64,000 nucleotides of DNA from assembly GCF_014138285.1 (NCBI RefSeq), contig NZ_JACGXN010000008.1, positions 1 to 64,000 on the forward strand, read 5' to 3'. The stretch's first letter is position 1. Each line of letters begins with the position of its first letter. The DNA is from Phyllobacterium myrsinacearum (GTDB lineage Bacteria; Pseudomonadota; Alphaproteobacteria; Rhizobiales; Rhizobiaceae). Of the stretch, positions 34,836 through 43,943 are shown in pieces. Made by a program: the position numbers and the translations under genes. Below the pieces are notes generated by a model. The model was not told the origin of the DNA and searched no databases. It saw only the letters and a program-made list of their open reading frames with translations.

Positions 34836-35711
34836 ATGTTGAGCGATATCGAAAGACTTACGGACGCACAGTTTCTCAAGCTGTTTCAGGCAAAGCGGTT
34901 TCTTGTGACCGGGGCGACGGGCAATGTCGGCCGGCACATTGTCAATGAGCTGCTTGAAAATGGCTATCTCGTCCGGGCGCTGACCCGCGACGCGAAGAGT
35001 GCCGACCTGCCTTCCGGCGTTGAAGTGGTTGAGGGCGATCTGACAAGGCCCGAAACATTCGAACGGGCGCTTGCCGGTGTCACGGGTATCCACCTCATCA
35101 CTATTGGCGGCGATGATTACACCCCCCTCGAAAACGGCAGGGACATTGTGCAACTGGCGCGCTGGGAAGGCGTGCAGCGCATCTGCGTGCTCAGCGATGG
35201 CCGGACTGGCAGCGTCGAGGCCGCGGTCAGGGCGAGCGATCTGGATTGGACGATTCTGCAACCGGTTGATCTCATGTCCAACACGCTTGGCTGGATCAAG
35301 AGCATCAAATCGGCCAGTATCGTACGCGAACCCTATGGAAGCATGGCGAGGACCCTCATTCACGAGGCTGACGTGGCGGCGGTTTCTGCAAGGATTCTGA
35401 GCAATGGCGGGCACGCTCGCAAGACACTCAAACTGACGGGTTCCGAAGTCCTGACCATACCGGACAAGATCCGGGCGATCAGCGCGGCCACGGGCAAACC
35501 CATACGCTATGTCGAGGTCAGCGAGGAGCACACGCGGCAGTCCATGCGCGAGCTCGGTATTGGCGAAGATGTCATCGACTACGTGGTGGCCTGGAACAGC
35601 AATCCGCCACTGGAGGGACGCGCCGTCAACGGAAGTGTTCAGCAGGTCATCGGACGCCCGCCCCGCAGCTTCCACCATTGGGTAAAGGAGCATGCACCGC
35701 TGTTCATGTGA
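34836..35711 (+). CDS. NmrA-like / atypical SDR NAD(P)-binding protein
   Basis: This 291-residue protein has a Rossmann motif FLVTGATGNVGRHIVNELLE near residue 22. NAD(P)-contacting and substrate-pocket segments follow as in the NmrA/QOR2-like atypical SDRs (VRALTRDAKSADLP and WTILQPVDLMSNTLGWIK). The canonical YxxxK active site is absent, as usual for this branch. Such proteins sense the NAD(P) state or reduce quinones. An upstream SoxR-type promoter suggests induction by redox-active compounds. AGGAG precedes the ATG. The first 20 residues extend beyond the fold. Confidence 0.85.
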   Translation: MLSDIERLTDAQFLKLFQAKRFLVTGATGNVGRHIVNELLENGYLVRALTRDAKSADLPSGVEVVEGDLTRPETFERALAGVTGIHLITIGGDDYTPLENGRDIVQLARWEGVQRICVLSDGRTGSVEAAVRASDLDWTILQPVDLMSNTLGWIKSIKSASIVREPYGSMARTLIHEADVAAVSARILSNGGHARKTLKLTGSEVLTIPDKIRAISAATGKPIRYVEVSEEHTRQSMRELGIGEDVIDYVVAWNSNPPLEGRAVNGSVQQVIGRPPRSFHHWVKEHAPLFM

Positions 35712-35736
35712 GGTGAATGCGGGGGCTGCAGGGGAA

Positions 35737-35889
35737 GTGGTGCGTGGTTCGACAAACTCACCATGAGGGAGAGTGAGGACTTCAGGGAGCTATATTCTGC
35801 AAGAATGTTCAAGCTGCAATATTTCCGGTTGGCCTTACAGCCTCACTCTCCCTCATAGTGAGCTTGTCGAACCACGAACCAGGCACCAC
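35737..35889. repeat. 153-bp inverted-repeat element between NmrA-like gene and ABC gene
   Basis: The left arm begins GTGGTGCGTGGTTCGACAAA (35737) and continues through ACTCACCATGAGGGAGAGTGA. The right arm, from TCACTCTCCCTCATAGTGAG to GGCACCAC (35889), is its inverted copy with a few mismatches. The loop is about 50 bp. The GTTCGACAAGCTCACCATGAGG-type arm recalls a palindromic element scattered in many proteobacterial genomes. It sits between a plus-strand and a minus-strand stop, where it may act as a terminator. Confidence 0.85.
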
Positions 35890-35919
35890 ACGGCATACAT
35901 GCTCCCGGTAACAAAATAC

Positions 35920-37704
35920 CTAAACGCCAGTCAGGCCTTCGTCTTCCATCCCGTGTCCGCTGGGATCACTGACAAAATGCAGCACCTTGGAGAAAACATG
36001 ATCGGTTTTGTCCTCGCGCCCGATATGCACTACCGTTGATTTGGCGAGCTTGTCGCGCAGTACACCCATGACCCGGTGATGGGCGTCGGCCTCCATGGCA
36101 TCCAGGGATTCGTCGATCACCACCCAACTCGGCTTGTGCAGCATCAGGCGGGCAAAGGCCAATGACTGCTGTTCGTCATCGCTGAGCTCCCGATCCCAGC
36201 GGGCGCGGAAGTCGAGCATGGTCTTGAGACGATAGAGGCCCAGTTCATCGAGGGCGGAGACCAGTTCCTCGTCAGGAAAAGCATCCTTGCCGAGCGGATA
36301 GGACATGACTTCCCGCAGGCTCCCCGGGGGAAAATAGGGAGACCGCGGCATATAGAGAATGGATGTGTCCTTCGGCAGGGCGATATTGCCGGCACCCCAT
36401 GGCCAGAGACCGGCAATCGCGCGGAAAAGCAGCGTTCTGTCGATGCCGGGCTCGCTGGTGATCAACACCCGCTCACCCGCTTTGACGACAGCTTTCTTCT
36501 CCTTCAGACGCACAGTTGCCAGCGGCGCTGTGATCTTCAGCGAGTCGAAAACAAGCTGGTTCGTTTCCGATTCCGAAAATTTGATCCGCTGCTCGACGCT
36601 GTTCAGGCTATCCATCGACTGAACCGCCTGCCGAAACGAGGTAACGCGCAAAAGGGTGGCGCGCCAGTCGGCAATCGCACTGAAATTATCGACAAACCAT
36701 TTGAGCGAGGCCTGCAGCTGATTGAATGCACCGACGGCGATGATCAACCCGCCAAAGGACAGGTTCCCGGTAAAATAAACAGGCGCGGCCACCAGATAAG
36801 CCGCGATGCTCGTGAACCAGCCGTAGCCCGAGGTAACCCACACCAACTGCGTCCAGGCCGAAACCAGCTTGCGGATGGCAGCCAGCAAGGCATCGACATC
36901 CACACCCAACCTGGCCTTTTCGTCCTGTTCTCCGCGATAGAGCGAAATCGCGTCGATGTGCTCGTTCACGCGCATCAGTGAAAACCGCAGATCGGACTCG
37001 CGTTGATAGCGGTCAGCGTTGAGTTTGATCAACTTGCGTCCGACGAACCAGCTGATGGCTGATGCAGAACCGGCATAGAGGAATGCTGCCCACACCATGT
37101 AGCCAGGAATGGAAAAATTGTAGCCATAGACATTGAAGACGAAGCCGCTGGACAAGCCCCAGAGCACGCCGATGAAACTCGCCACAAGAATGGATGCCTG
37201 CAACAGGCCAATTCCGAGATCCGTTGACATTTCAGCGAGATGGCGCGCGTCCTCATGCAGACGCTGATCTGGATTGACGCCAATCGGCCCTGAATTGGAA
37301 AGCTTGAAAGCCCGGCGCGGGACCAGCCATTCGCCGATCAGATCTCGGGTCAGGCCCTCGCGCAGTTTCATGCGGGTCATCTGGTTGAACCAGGCTTGCG
37401 CCACAGCCAGAAGCAAAAGCGCACTTGCAATCCCCAGAAAGATCAGCAGTTCGTTGAGAAAGGCCGTGAAATCGCGATGAGAAAGCGCATCAAGGAAGCG
37501 GCCATTCCATGCATTGAGACGAACCTGACCGGCAGACGTAATAATGATGATGGCGAAGAGGCTGAGCAGCAGCAATATGACCCGGTTGCGGACGGGCGAG
37601 ATCCAGTAGATATCGATGATAACGCGGAGCTGAGAAAGAAGCCCCACCTGGACTTCGCCGGCAACGGCGATGGCGGACGTCTTGCTCTGTTTGTCTTCCG
37701 CCAT
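35920..37704 (-). CDS. SbmA/BacA-like ABC transporter (ABC_membrane_2) with degenerate ATPase domain
   Basis: This 594-residue fusion has an N-terminal membrane domain of the SbmA/BacA/ABC_membrane_2 kind (five or six helices, residues about 35-330; RAFKLSNSGPIGVNPDQRLH is a family segment) and a C-terminal ABC ATPase domain. The membrane part looks intact. The ATPase motifs are not. The Walker A region reads TSEPGIDRT, where relatives have a GxSGxGKST-type loop, so the lysine is Arg423. The Q-loop glutamine is Arg454, the signature is LSDDEQQ instead of LSxGE(Q), and the H-loop histidine is Arg563. The Walker B aspartate and glutamate (Asp531, Glu532) remain. The frame is uninterrupted, so this is a pseudo-ATPase or a specialised variant, not a recent pseudogene. 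Relatives export or import peptides, vitamin B12 or bleomycin. Confidence 0.88.
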   Translation of the reverse strand: MAEDKQSKTSAIAVAGEVQVGLLSQLRVIIDIYWISPVRNRVILLLLSLFAIIIITSAGQVRLNAWNGRFLDALSHRDFTAFLNELLIFLGIASALLLLAVAQAWFNQMTRMKLREGLTRDLIGEWLVPRRAFKLSNSGPIGVNPDQRLHEDARHLAEMSTDLGIGLLQASILVASFIGVLWGLSSGFVFNVYGYNFSIPGYMVWAAFLYAGSASAISWFVGRKLIKLNADRYQRESDLRFSLMRVNEHIDAISLYRGEQDEKARLGVDVDALLAAIRKLVSAWTQLVWVTSGYGWFTSIAAYLVAAPVYFTGNLSFGGLIIAVGAFNQLQASLKWFVDNFSAIADWRATLLRVTSFRQAVQSMDSLNSVEQRIKFSESETNQLVFDSLKITAPLATVRLKEKKAVVKAGERVLITSEPGIDRTLLFRAIAGLWPWGAGNIALPKDTSILYMPRSPYFPPGSLREVMSYPLGKDAFPDEELVSALDELGLYRLKTMLDFRARWDRELSDDEQQSLAFARLMLHKPSWVVIDESLDAMEADAHHRVMGVLRDKLAKSTVVHIGREDKTDHVFSKVLHFVSDPSGHGMEDEGLTGV

Positions 37705-38038
37705 GAGCTACCTCTGTGGACGACCGTGATTCGGCATGTCCACTTTATCATTGTTGGTTCATTTACATCGGATAAAGCAGTGGATTTCACCAAGGCAAGT
37801 AAGGCTCAATTTCGCTTAATCAAGGGCGCAGGCAAGACGCTGGCAAGGAGCCGATTTGAATCCGGCTTGTTTCAGCTCTGATTCTGTCTTATGTATCCCG
37901 CATCGATTTATCGGTCGAGTGACTTTGCGACCCGCGTAACCCGTTGCGCTTCCTGATGAACTCCATTGCATAGGTTCGATTCCCCTTGGGCAGCATAGCT
38001 GTATGTTGCCTGTGTTTTATATCTGAAAGGAATTTCCC
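37705..38038. other. Gene-free region upstream of cspA
   Basis: These 334 bp separate the divergent ABC gene and cspA. No ORF with gene-like codon use was found. A GGTTCGATTCC string at 37973-37983 looks like a tRNA T-loop, but no T-stem or acceptor pairing accompanies it. The segment probably holds the cspA promoter and a cold-responsive 5'-UTR. Confidence 0.5.
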
Positions 38039-38251
38039 ATGGCTACGGGAACAGTGAAATGGTTCAACAGCACTAAGGGCTATGGTTTCATCCAGCCTGA
38101 CACCGGCGGTGCAGACGTATTCGTACACATCTCCGCTGTTGAGCGCGCAGGACTGCGCGGCCTCAATGACGGTCAGAAGGTCAACTACGAAATCGTACAG
38201 GATCGTCGTTCGGGCAAGTCGTCCGCTGACAACCTCAGCGTTGCTGGCTAA
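38039..38251 (+). CDS. cspA: Cold-shock protein CspA family
   Basis: This 70-residue single cold-shock domain binds single-stranded RNA and DNA and melts secondary structure. RNP1 is KGYGFIQP and RNP2 is VFVHISAV, both complete. The sequence starts [17 protein letters not shown] as in rhizobial CspA proteins. AAAGGA precedes the ATG. It is a single-gene unit with its own terminator at 38296. Confidence 0.97.
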   Translation: MATGTVKWFNSTKGYGFIQPDTGGADVFVHISAVERAGLRGLNDGQKVNYEIVQDRRSGKSSADNLSVAG

Positions 38252-38295
38252 CAGCCGCAAGCGAAAATCTTCGGATTTTCCAGCGCACACATTTG

Positions 38296-38323
38296 AAAAG
38301 GCGGGATTAAATCCCGCCTTTTT
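38296..38323 (+). terminator. Intrinsic terminator after cspA
   Basis: AAGGCGGGAT-TAA-ATCCCGCCTT is a perfect 10-bp stem with an A-tract before it and five T residues at the end, 45 bp after the cspA stop. It could also act on the convergent dehydrogenase transcript. Confidence 0.92.
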
Positions 38324-38349
38324 GCATTTTATCATTTCGCTCTCGCGTC

Positions 38350-39381
38350 TCAGCCGATCTCGACAACAACCTTGCCGAACGGCCCGCGGTCCAGATGATC
38401 AAGCGCTTCGGCAAAATCTGCCATCTTGTAAACTGCATCCACGACGGGTGTCACACCGTACAGATCGAACGCGGCAACCAGATCTTCCAACGCACGCCGA
38501 TGGCCGACCTGAATCCCCTCGACGATCACGCGCTTGCGGGCGAAGGCGACAAATCCACCTGATACCTCGAAGCCGTCGATGACTCCGATCAGCGATATAC
38601 GCCCGCCGACCGCTGCGGCCCGCAAGGACTTGTCGAGATGGGTACCGCCTACTGTCTCCAATATGTGGTCTGCACCATGATCGTTGGTCAGGCGATAGAC
38701 TGCTTCGACCCAATCTTCTTTCTGCCGGTTGATCCCGTGATGAGCGCCCAGCTCTTTCGCCCGGGCAAGTTTCTCGTCATCGCCGGAGACAACAATGACT
38801 TTTGCACCGTGCAGAAGCGCAATCTGCATGCCGAAAATCGAGACGCCGCCCGTTCCGATGACAACCACAGTCTGACCTGCCCTGAGCTTGCCGCGTTCGA
38901 CCAGCGCCGTCCACGCGGTGAGAGCCGCACAGGGCAATGTGCTCGATTGAAGACCGGTCAGTTTGCTTGGAGCATGAACAGCCCAGTCCTCATGCAGAAC
39001 AACATATTCTGCAAGAACACCCTGCATCGGCGCACCGAGGTTGCGGTCATTGGGATTGCGCGCTGTACCAAGGTCATCACCATCGATCCAGCCGGGCAGA
39101 AACGTCGAGATAACACGGTCGCCCGCAGAAAATCGCGTCACGTCAGGTCCGACGGCAACGACTGTTCCGGACAGATCCGACAGCGGTGTAACCGGTTCCG
39201 TCAGGGGCGTCGGCAGTCCAAAACCAAGATCAACCAACAGCTTGTCGCGATAGTTCAATGAGGCTGCGGCTGCCTTGATCAGAATTTCGCCGGGGCCTGG
39301 TGTCGGCACTTCAGCCTCGACCAGTTTGAGAATTTCACGACCGGCACCACTCAGGGCCCAGCGTTTCATCGTCGTCGTCAT
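38350..39381 (-). CDS. Zinc-free MDR-family NAD(P)H oxidoreductase
   Basis: This 343-residue medium-chain dehydrogenase/reductase has an N-terminal GroES-like fold and a C-terminal Rossmann fold with VVVIGTGGVSIFGMQIALLH near residue 170. The catalytic-zinc cysteine found in alcohol dehydrogenases is replaced: the segment reads SLNYRDKLL, as in quinone reductase-type and other zinc-independent MDRs. The structural zinc cysteine cluster is also absent. Quinone or enoyl reduction is more likely than alcohol oxidation. Start 39381 has GAGG nine bases before it. It is divergent from a LysR gene that may regulate it. Confidence 0.85.
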   Translation of the reverse strand: MTTTMKRWALSGAGREILKLVEAEVPTPGPGEILIKAAAASLNYRDKLLVDLGFGLPTPLTEPVTPLSDLSGTVVAVGPDVTRFSAGDRVISTFLPGWIDGDDLGTARNPNDRNLGAPMQGVLAEYVVLHEDWAVHAPSKLTGLQSSTLPCAALTAWTALVERGKLRAGQTVVVIGTGGVSIFGMQIALLHGAKVIVVSGDDEKLARAKELGAHHGINRQKEDWVEAVYRLTNDHGADHILETVGGTHLDKSLRAAAVGGRISLIGVIDGFEVSGGFVAFARKRVIVEGIQVGHRRALEDLVAAFDLYGVTPVVDAVYKMADFAEALDHLDRGPFGKVVVEIG

Positions 39382-39504
39382 GATTTCCATCCTCGTATGC
39401 ACCCGCCAGCCGGGTCGAAGACAGCAATCTATATGATCGATTATCGATGCAGTTGCGCTGATATCATGCATTATTGTATCGTTATATTCTACAATGGAGC
39501 TAAA

Positions 39505-40431
39505 ATGGACCGGTTGGCAGGTATTCAGGAATTCGTGGCGGTGGTGGAAGCCGGGGGATTTTCTGCCGCCGGGCAGAAACTTCATCTGTCACGCTCGTCC
39601 GTCGGAAAAGCCGTAGCCCGGCTGGAGGGCCGGCTTGGCGTTCGTCTCTGCCACCGCACCACAAGGGCCTTTACACTGACGAGCGACGGCAACGCCTTCT
39701 ACGAGCATTGCGTGCGCATACTGGCGGAACTCGATATTGCAGAAAATGCGATGACCACCGACAAGGAGCAGCCGGCGGGTCGCCTGCGCATCAGCGTCCC
39801 CGTGATTTTCGGCCGGCACTGCGTCGCTCCCGTCATTGCGGACCTTGCCCGCCAGCACAGCAGACTACGCTTCGACGTTTCGTTCACCGACCGTCCCGTG
39901 GATCTGATCGATGAGGGCTACGATCTCGTTGTTCGCAATACAACACTCCCCGACAGCGCCGTGCTCACTGCCCGCCGCATCGCACGGCAACGCATGACCA
40001 TTTGCGCAGCACCTTCCTATCTTGCGGCACGCGGATCCCCGCGCGAAATCGGGGATATCGCCGAACATGACTCGATCGTCTATGGCCGGGATGGCAGCAC
40101 CCGTCCCTGGCTTTTCCCGGATGGAAAGGGTGGCACCTATGCTGCCCCAGCCCGCACCCGGTTGATCCTCGATGATCTGGAGGCTGCGGCGGATATGGCG
40201 GTCGCAGGCATGGGACTTGCCTGGCTGCCCTGCTGGCTTATTCGCGAACGGGTAGCCAGCGGCAGCCTTGTCAGGGTCCTGCCAGATATAGAACCACTGG
40301 TCTTCGATACCTATGCGGTCTGGCCGAGGGCGCCGTTCATGCCCGCCCGCATGCGTGTGCTCATCGATGCCCTTGCCTCCCGCCTGCCCGGCATGACCGG
40401 CACAGGTGATGAAATCAAATCAGCTGCCTGA
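39505..40431 (+). CDS. LysR family regulator, divergent from MDR oxidoreductase
   Basis: This 308-residue regulator has an N-terminal helix-turn-helix (FVAVVEAGGFSAAGQKLHLS, then RSSVGKAVARLEGRLGVRLC) and a periplasmic-binding-protein-like effector domain. The 123-bp divergent region contains ATCGA-TTA-TCGAT (39436-39448) and AT-rich T-N11-A candidates, as expected for LysR control of both genes. ATG 39505 is preceded by GGAGC; an earlier frame to 39397 has no ribosome site. Its last 12 bases overlap the convergent GST gene. Confidence 0.9.
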   Translation: MDRLAGIQEFVAVVEAGGFSAAGQKLHLSRSSVGKAVARLEGRLGVRLCHRTTRAFTLTSDGNAFYEHCVRILAELDIAENAMTTDKEQPAGRLRISVPVIFGRHCVAPVIADLARQHSRLRFDVSFTDRPVDLIDEGYDLVVRNTTLPDSAVLTARRIARQRMTICAAPSYLAARGSPREIGDIAEHDSIVYGRDGSTRPWLFPDGKGGTYAAPARTRLILDDLEAAADMAVAGMGLAWLPCWLIRERVASGSLVRVLPDIEPLVFDTYAVWPRAPFMPARMRVLIDALASRLPGMTGTGDEIKSAA

Positions 40432-41046
40432 GGTTTCCGGCAGCCATGTAATGGGAACGTGTCCATCATCACCGGCAACCCGGCTCAACCATTTCGCCAC
40501 GGACGGATAGGCCGACAGGTCATAGCCGCCTTGATTTGCCTCATGGGTGTAGGCGTAAAGCGCGATGTCGGCGATGCTGATCGCATCACCGGCAAAATAG
40601 GGCGTCTTCTGCAACTGCTGTTCCATGACAAGCAGCGCCTTGTTGCCGCCTTCCAGCGTTGCCGCCAGTCGCTCGGGCGTGGCATCCTTGGCCCGTTCCG
40701 GATAAACAAGAAGCGCGCGGCGAACCGCAATGTTGGGTTCGTGGGTATATTGCTCGAAGAACAGCCATTGATACATCAAGGCGCGCGCATAGGAATCGTC
40801 AGGGATGAACCGCGTCCCTTCGGCCAGGTGGAGTAGAATTGCGTTCGACTCCGCCAGAAACCGGCCATCGTCCAGCTCAAGCAGCGGCACCTTGCCATTG
40901 GGGTTCTTGGCGGTGAATTCAGGTTTTCGCGTCGATCCGTCCACCGACGAAACAGCCACATGCTCAAATGGCAGACCAAGCTTCGCCATCAGCAGGCGCG
41001 GCTTGTAACAATTTCCGGAACTGAGCTGCGAATAGAGTATCGGCAT
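40420..41046 (-). CDS. Glutathione S-transferase
   Basis: This 208-residue soluble GST has an N-terminal thioredoxin-like domain (MPILYSQLSSGNCYKPRLLM, with Ser/Cys candidates for GSH activation; PLLELDDGRFLAESNAILLH, the glutathione-binding ES motif). The all-helical C-terminal domain includes YFAGDAISIADIALYAYTHE. It would conjugate or reduce electrophiles with glutathione. AAAGGAGA precedes ATG 41046. Expression is likely monocistronic. Confidence 0.9.
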   Translation of the reverse strand: MPILYSQLSSGNCYKPRLLMAKLGLPFEHVAVSSVDGSTRKPEFTAKNPNGKVPLLELDDGRFLAESNAILLHLAEGTRFIPDDSYARALMYQWLFFEQYTHEPNIAVRRALLVYPERAKDATPERLAATLEGGNKALLVMEQQLQKTPYFAGDAISIADIALYAYTHEANQGGYDLSAYPSVAKWLSRVAGDDGHVPITWLPETSGS

Positions 41047-41228
41047 GGCTGGTCTCCTTTGGCGGGCGAATATCCCCGCTGGTGTCCGGTCTGATCGGTT
41101 TGTGTGAAGCATCTTACAAAGAGACGTGATGCTTTGAACGTTTCATGTCACACCCTGCATAGAAACAGCGCGATGTGAAGTCTTTTGCGCACGCTTTTGC
41201 TTGCGATTCCTCGTCCGTTGCGACATAG

Positions 41229-42485
<1,257 letters not shown>

Positions 42486-42507
42486 TCGCACAATCAAATT
42501 GAAGATG

Positions 42508-42535
42508 AAAAAGGGGCCTCATAGGCCCTTTTTCT
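42508..42535 (+). terminator. Intrinsic terminator after aatA
   Basis: AAAGGGGCCT-CAT-AGGCCCTTTT has nine of ten matched pairs and runs into TTTCTTT, 23 bp after the stop. Confidence 0.85.
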
Positions 42536-42626
42536 TTATCTTCCGGCTTCACGGCTTTGTGTTGATCGTCATTGGGGGGAAATGGCATATTTTCACGGCA
42601 GCACAAGCAGAGATGAAAGAGCAGTC

Positions 42627-43607
42627 ATGGCCGCAATTCACCGCAAGCCCGCCTGGGCGATAGCTGAGACCTTGGCAACGCCAGAAACGGCGTTTCTCAA
42701 CCGGCGTGCAATCCTTCAGGCATGGGGTCTTGGTGTGCTGGCGACCGCTGCTCTGACAGGATTGCCAAAAGTGGCGCGCGCTGAAGGGGATCGCAAACCT
42801 GCGGGCAGTCCGGCCCTCTATCCGGCCAAACGCAACGACGCCTACAAGCTCGATCGCAGCCTGACCCCGGAAGAGATCAACGCGAAATACAACAATTTCT
42901 ATGAATTCGGATCGGACAAGGGCATTTACGCGGAGGCGCAGAGCCTGATCACCAATCCATGGGCGATAGACGTCGACGGCATGGTGGAAAAGCCGTTCAC
43001 GATAGAATTCGCTGATCTTGAAGCAAAAATCCCGCTCGAAGAACGTCTCTACCGCCACCGCTGCGTCGAGGCATGGTCGATGACCATTCCATGGACCGGC
43101 TTTTCGCTGTCCAAGCTGGTTGAGCTGGCAAAACCGCTCGGCTCAGCCAAGTATATCCGGTTTGAGACTTTCAATGATCCGTCGATGGCGAGCGGCCAGA
43201 ACGGCTTTCTCTATACGTGGCCTTACGTGGAAGGCGTCACCATGGCGGAAGCCGCCAGTGACCTCGCCTTCATGGTCACCGGCGCCTATGGCAAGCCGCT
43301 GCTCAACCAGTTCGGTGCTCCGATCCGCCTTGCCCTGCCGTGGAAGTACGGTTTCAAGTCGGTCAAGTCGATCCGCAGGATCACCTTCACCGACAAACGG
43401 CCAGTCAGTTTCTGGGAAGAACTGGCATCGAACGAGTATGGCTTCTGGGCCAACGTCAATCCGGAGGTTGCCCATCCGCGCTGGAGCCAGGCGCAGGAGC
43501 GCGTCCTGCATACGGGCGAAACCGTGCCGACACTGCTGTTCAATGGCTATGGCGATCAGGTCGCTTCCCTCTACAAGGGGCTCGAAAACGAAACGCTCTA
43601 TCGCTGA
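42627..43607 (+). CDS. msrP: Protein-methionine-sulfoxide reductase catalytic subunit MsrP (YedY)
   Basis: This 326-residue periplasmic molybdopterin enzyme reduces methionine sulfoxide in envelope proteins. The Tat signal holds the twin arginines Arg26-Arg27 (AFLNRRAILQAWGLGVLATA). The molybdenum-ligating Cys146 is in YRHRCVEAWSMTIPWTGF. ATG 42627 is preferred over 42582 because it places the Tat motif at the usual distance and starts like Brucella MsrP (KPAWAI..LATPE). No msrQ membrane partner gene lies next to it. It ends near a hairpin that also serves the convergent small RNA candidate. Confidence 0.93.
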   Translation: MAAIHRKPAWAIAETLATPETAFLNRRAILQAWGLGVLATAALTGLPKVARAEGDRKPAGSPALYPAKRNDAYKLDRSLTPEEINAKYNNFYEFGSDKGIYAEAQSLITNPWAIDVDGMVEKPFTIEFADLEAKIPLEERLYRHRCVEAWSMTIPWTGFSLSKLVELAKPLGSAKYIRFETFNDPSMASGQNGFLYTWPYVEGVTMAEAASDLAFMVTGAYGKPLLNQFGAPIRLALPWKYGFKSVKSIRRITFTDKRPVSFWEELASNEYGFWANVNPEVAHPRWSQAQERVLHTGETVPTLLFNGYGDQVASLYKGLENETLYR

Positions 43608-43626
43608 TATCGGAAACATACCCCTG

Positions 43627-43747
43627 AAAAGAAAAGAGGCCGGACAATTGCCCGGCCTTAAGTTTTGAAGGATGCCATTTCTGGCAAAACCTCCAGAGGG
43701 GAACACTAGCGGATGCGCAATGGGAGGAGGAGACGCATCGGCTAGTG
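43627..43747 (-). ncRNA. Candidate CCUCCUCCC-loop small RNA (cuckoo RNA-like)
   Basis: On the minus strand, TTGCAA (43776-43781) and CATATC (43758-43753), 17 bp apart, predict a start near 43746. Immediately there, ACTAGCCGATGCG and CGCATCCGCTAGT form a 13-bp stem with one mismatch (43746-43705). Its 16-base loop shows CCTCCTCCC, an anti-Shine-Dalgarno motif. A TGCCA-GAAA-TGGCA hairpin with a GNRA-type loop follows (43686-43673). AGGCCGG/CCGGCCT (43658-43637) then leads into CTTTTCTTTTC, a terminator. The RNA would be about 120 nt. Known alphaproteobacterial cuckoo (CcsR-type) RNAs display the same loop motif. No ORF fits this interval. Confidence 0.65.
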
Positions 43748-43943
43748 ATGTGGATATGGGCCCTTTGACCGTTTCTTGCAATCCCCCAATTGTGCATTGC
43801 ACCCATGCACCGGATGCATACCGACAATTTATCGGCATTTTTGAAATGAGGGCGGGTCTTTACAGGGCGGACAGGCAACATCATGCTCCATTCCGACTGA
43901 CTTTCGAAAGAATATTTTTCCGCAAAAATACAGAAACAACCGA

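Noticed and set aside
37970-38000. tRNA T-loop-like GGTTCGATTCC upstream of cspA
   Set aside because: No matching T-stem, anticodon arm or acceptor pairing can be drawn around it.
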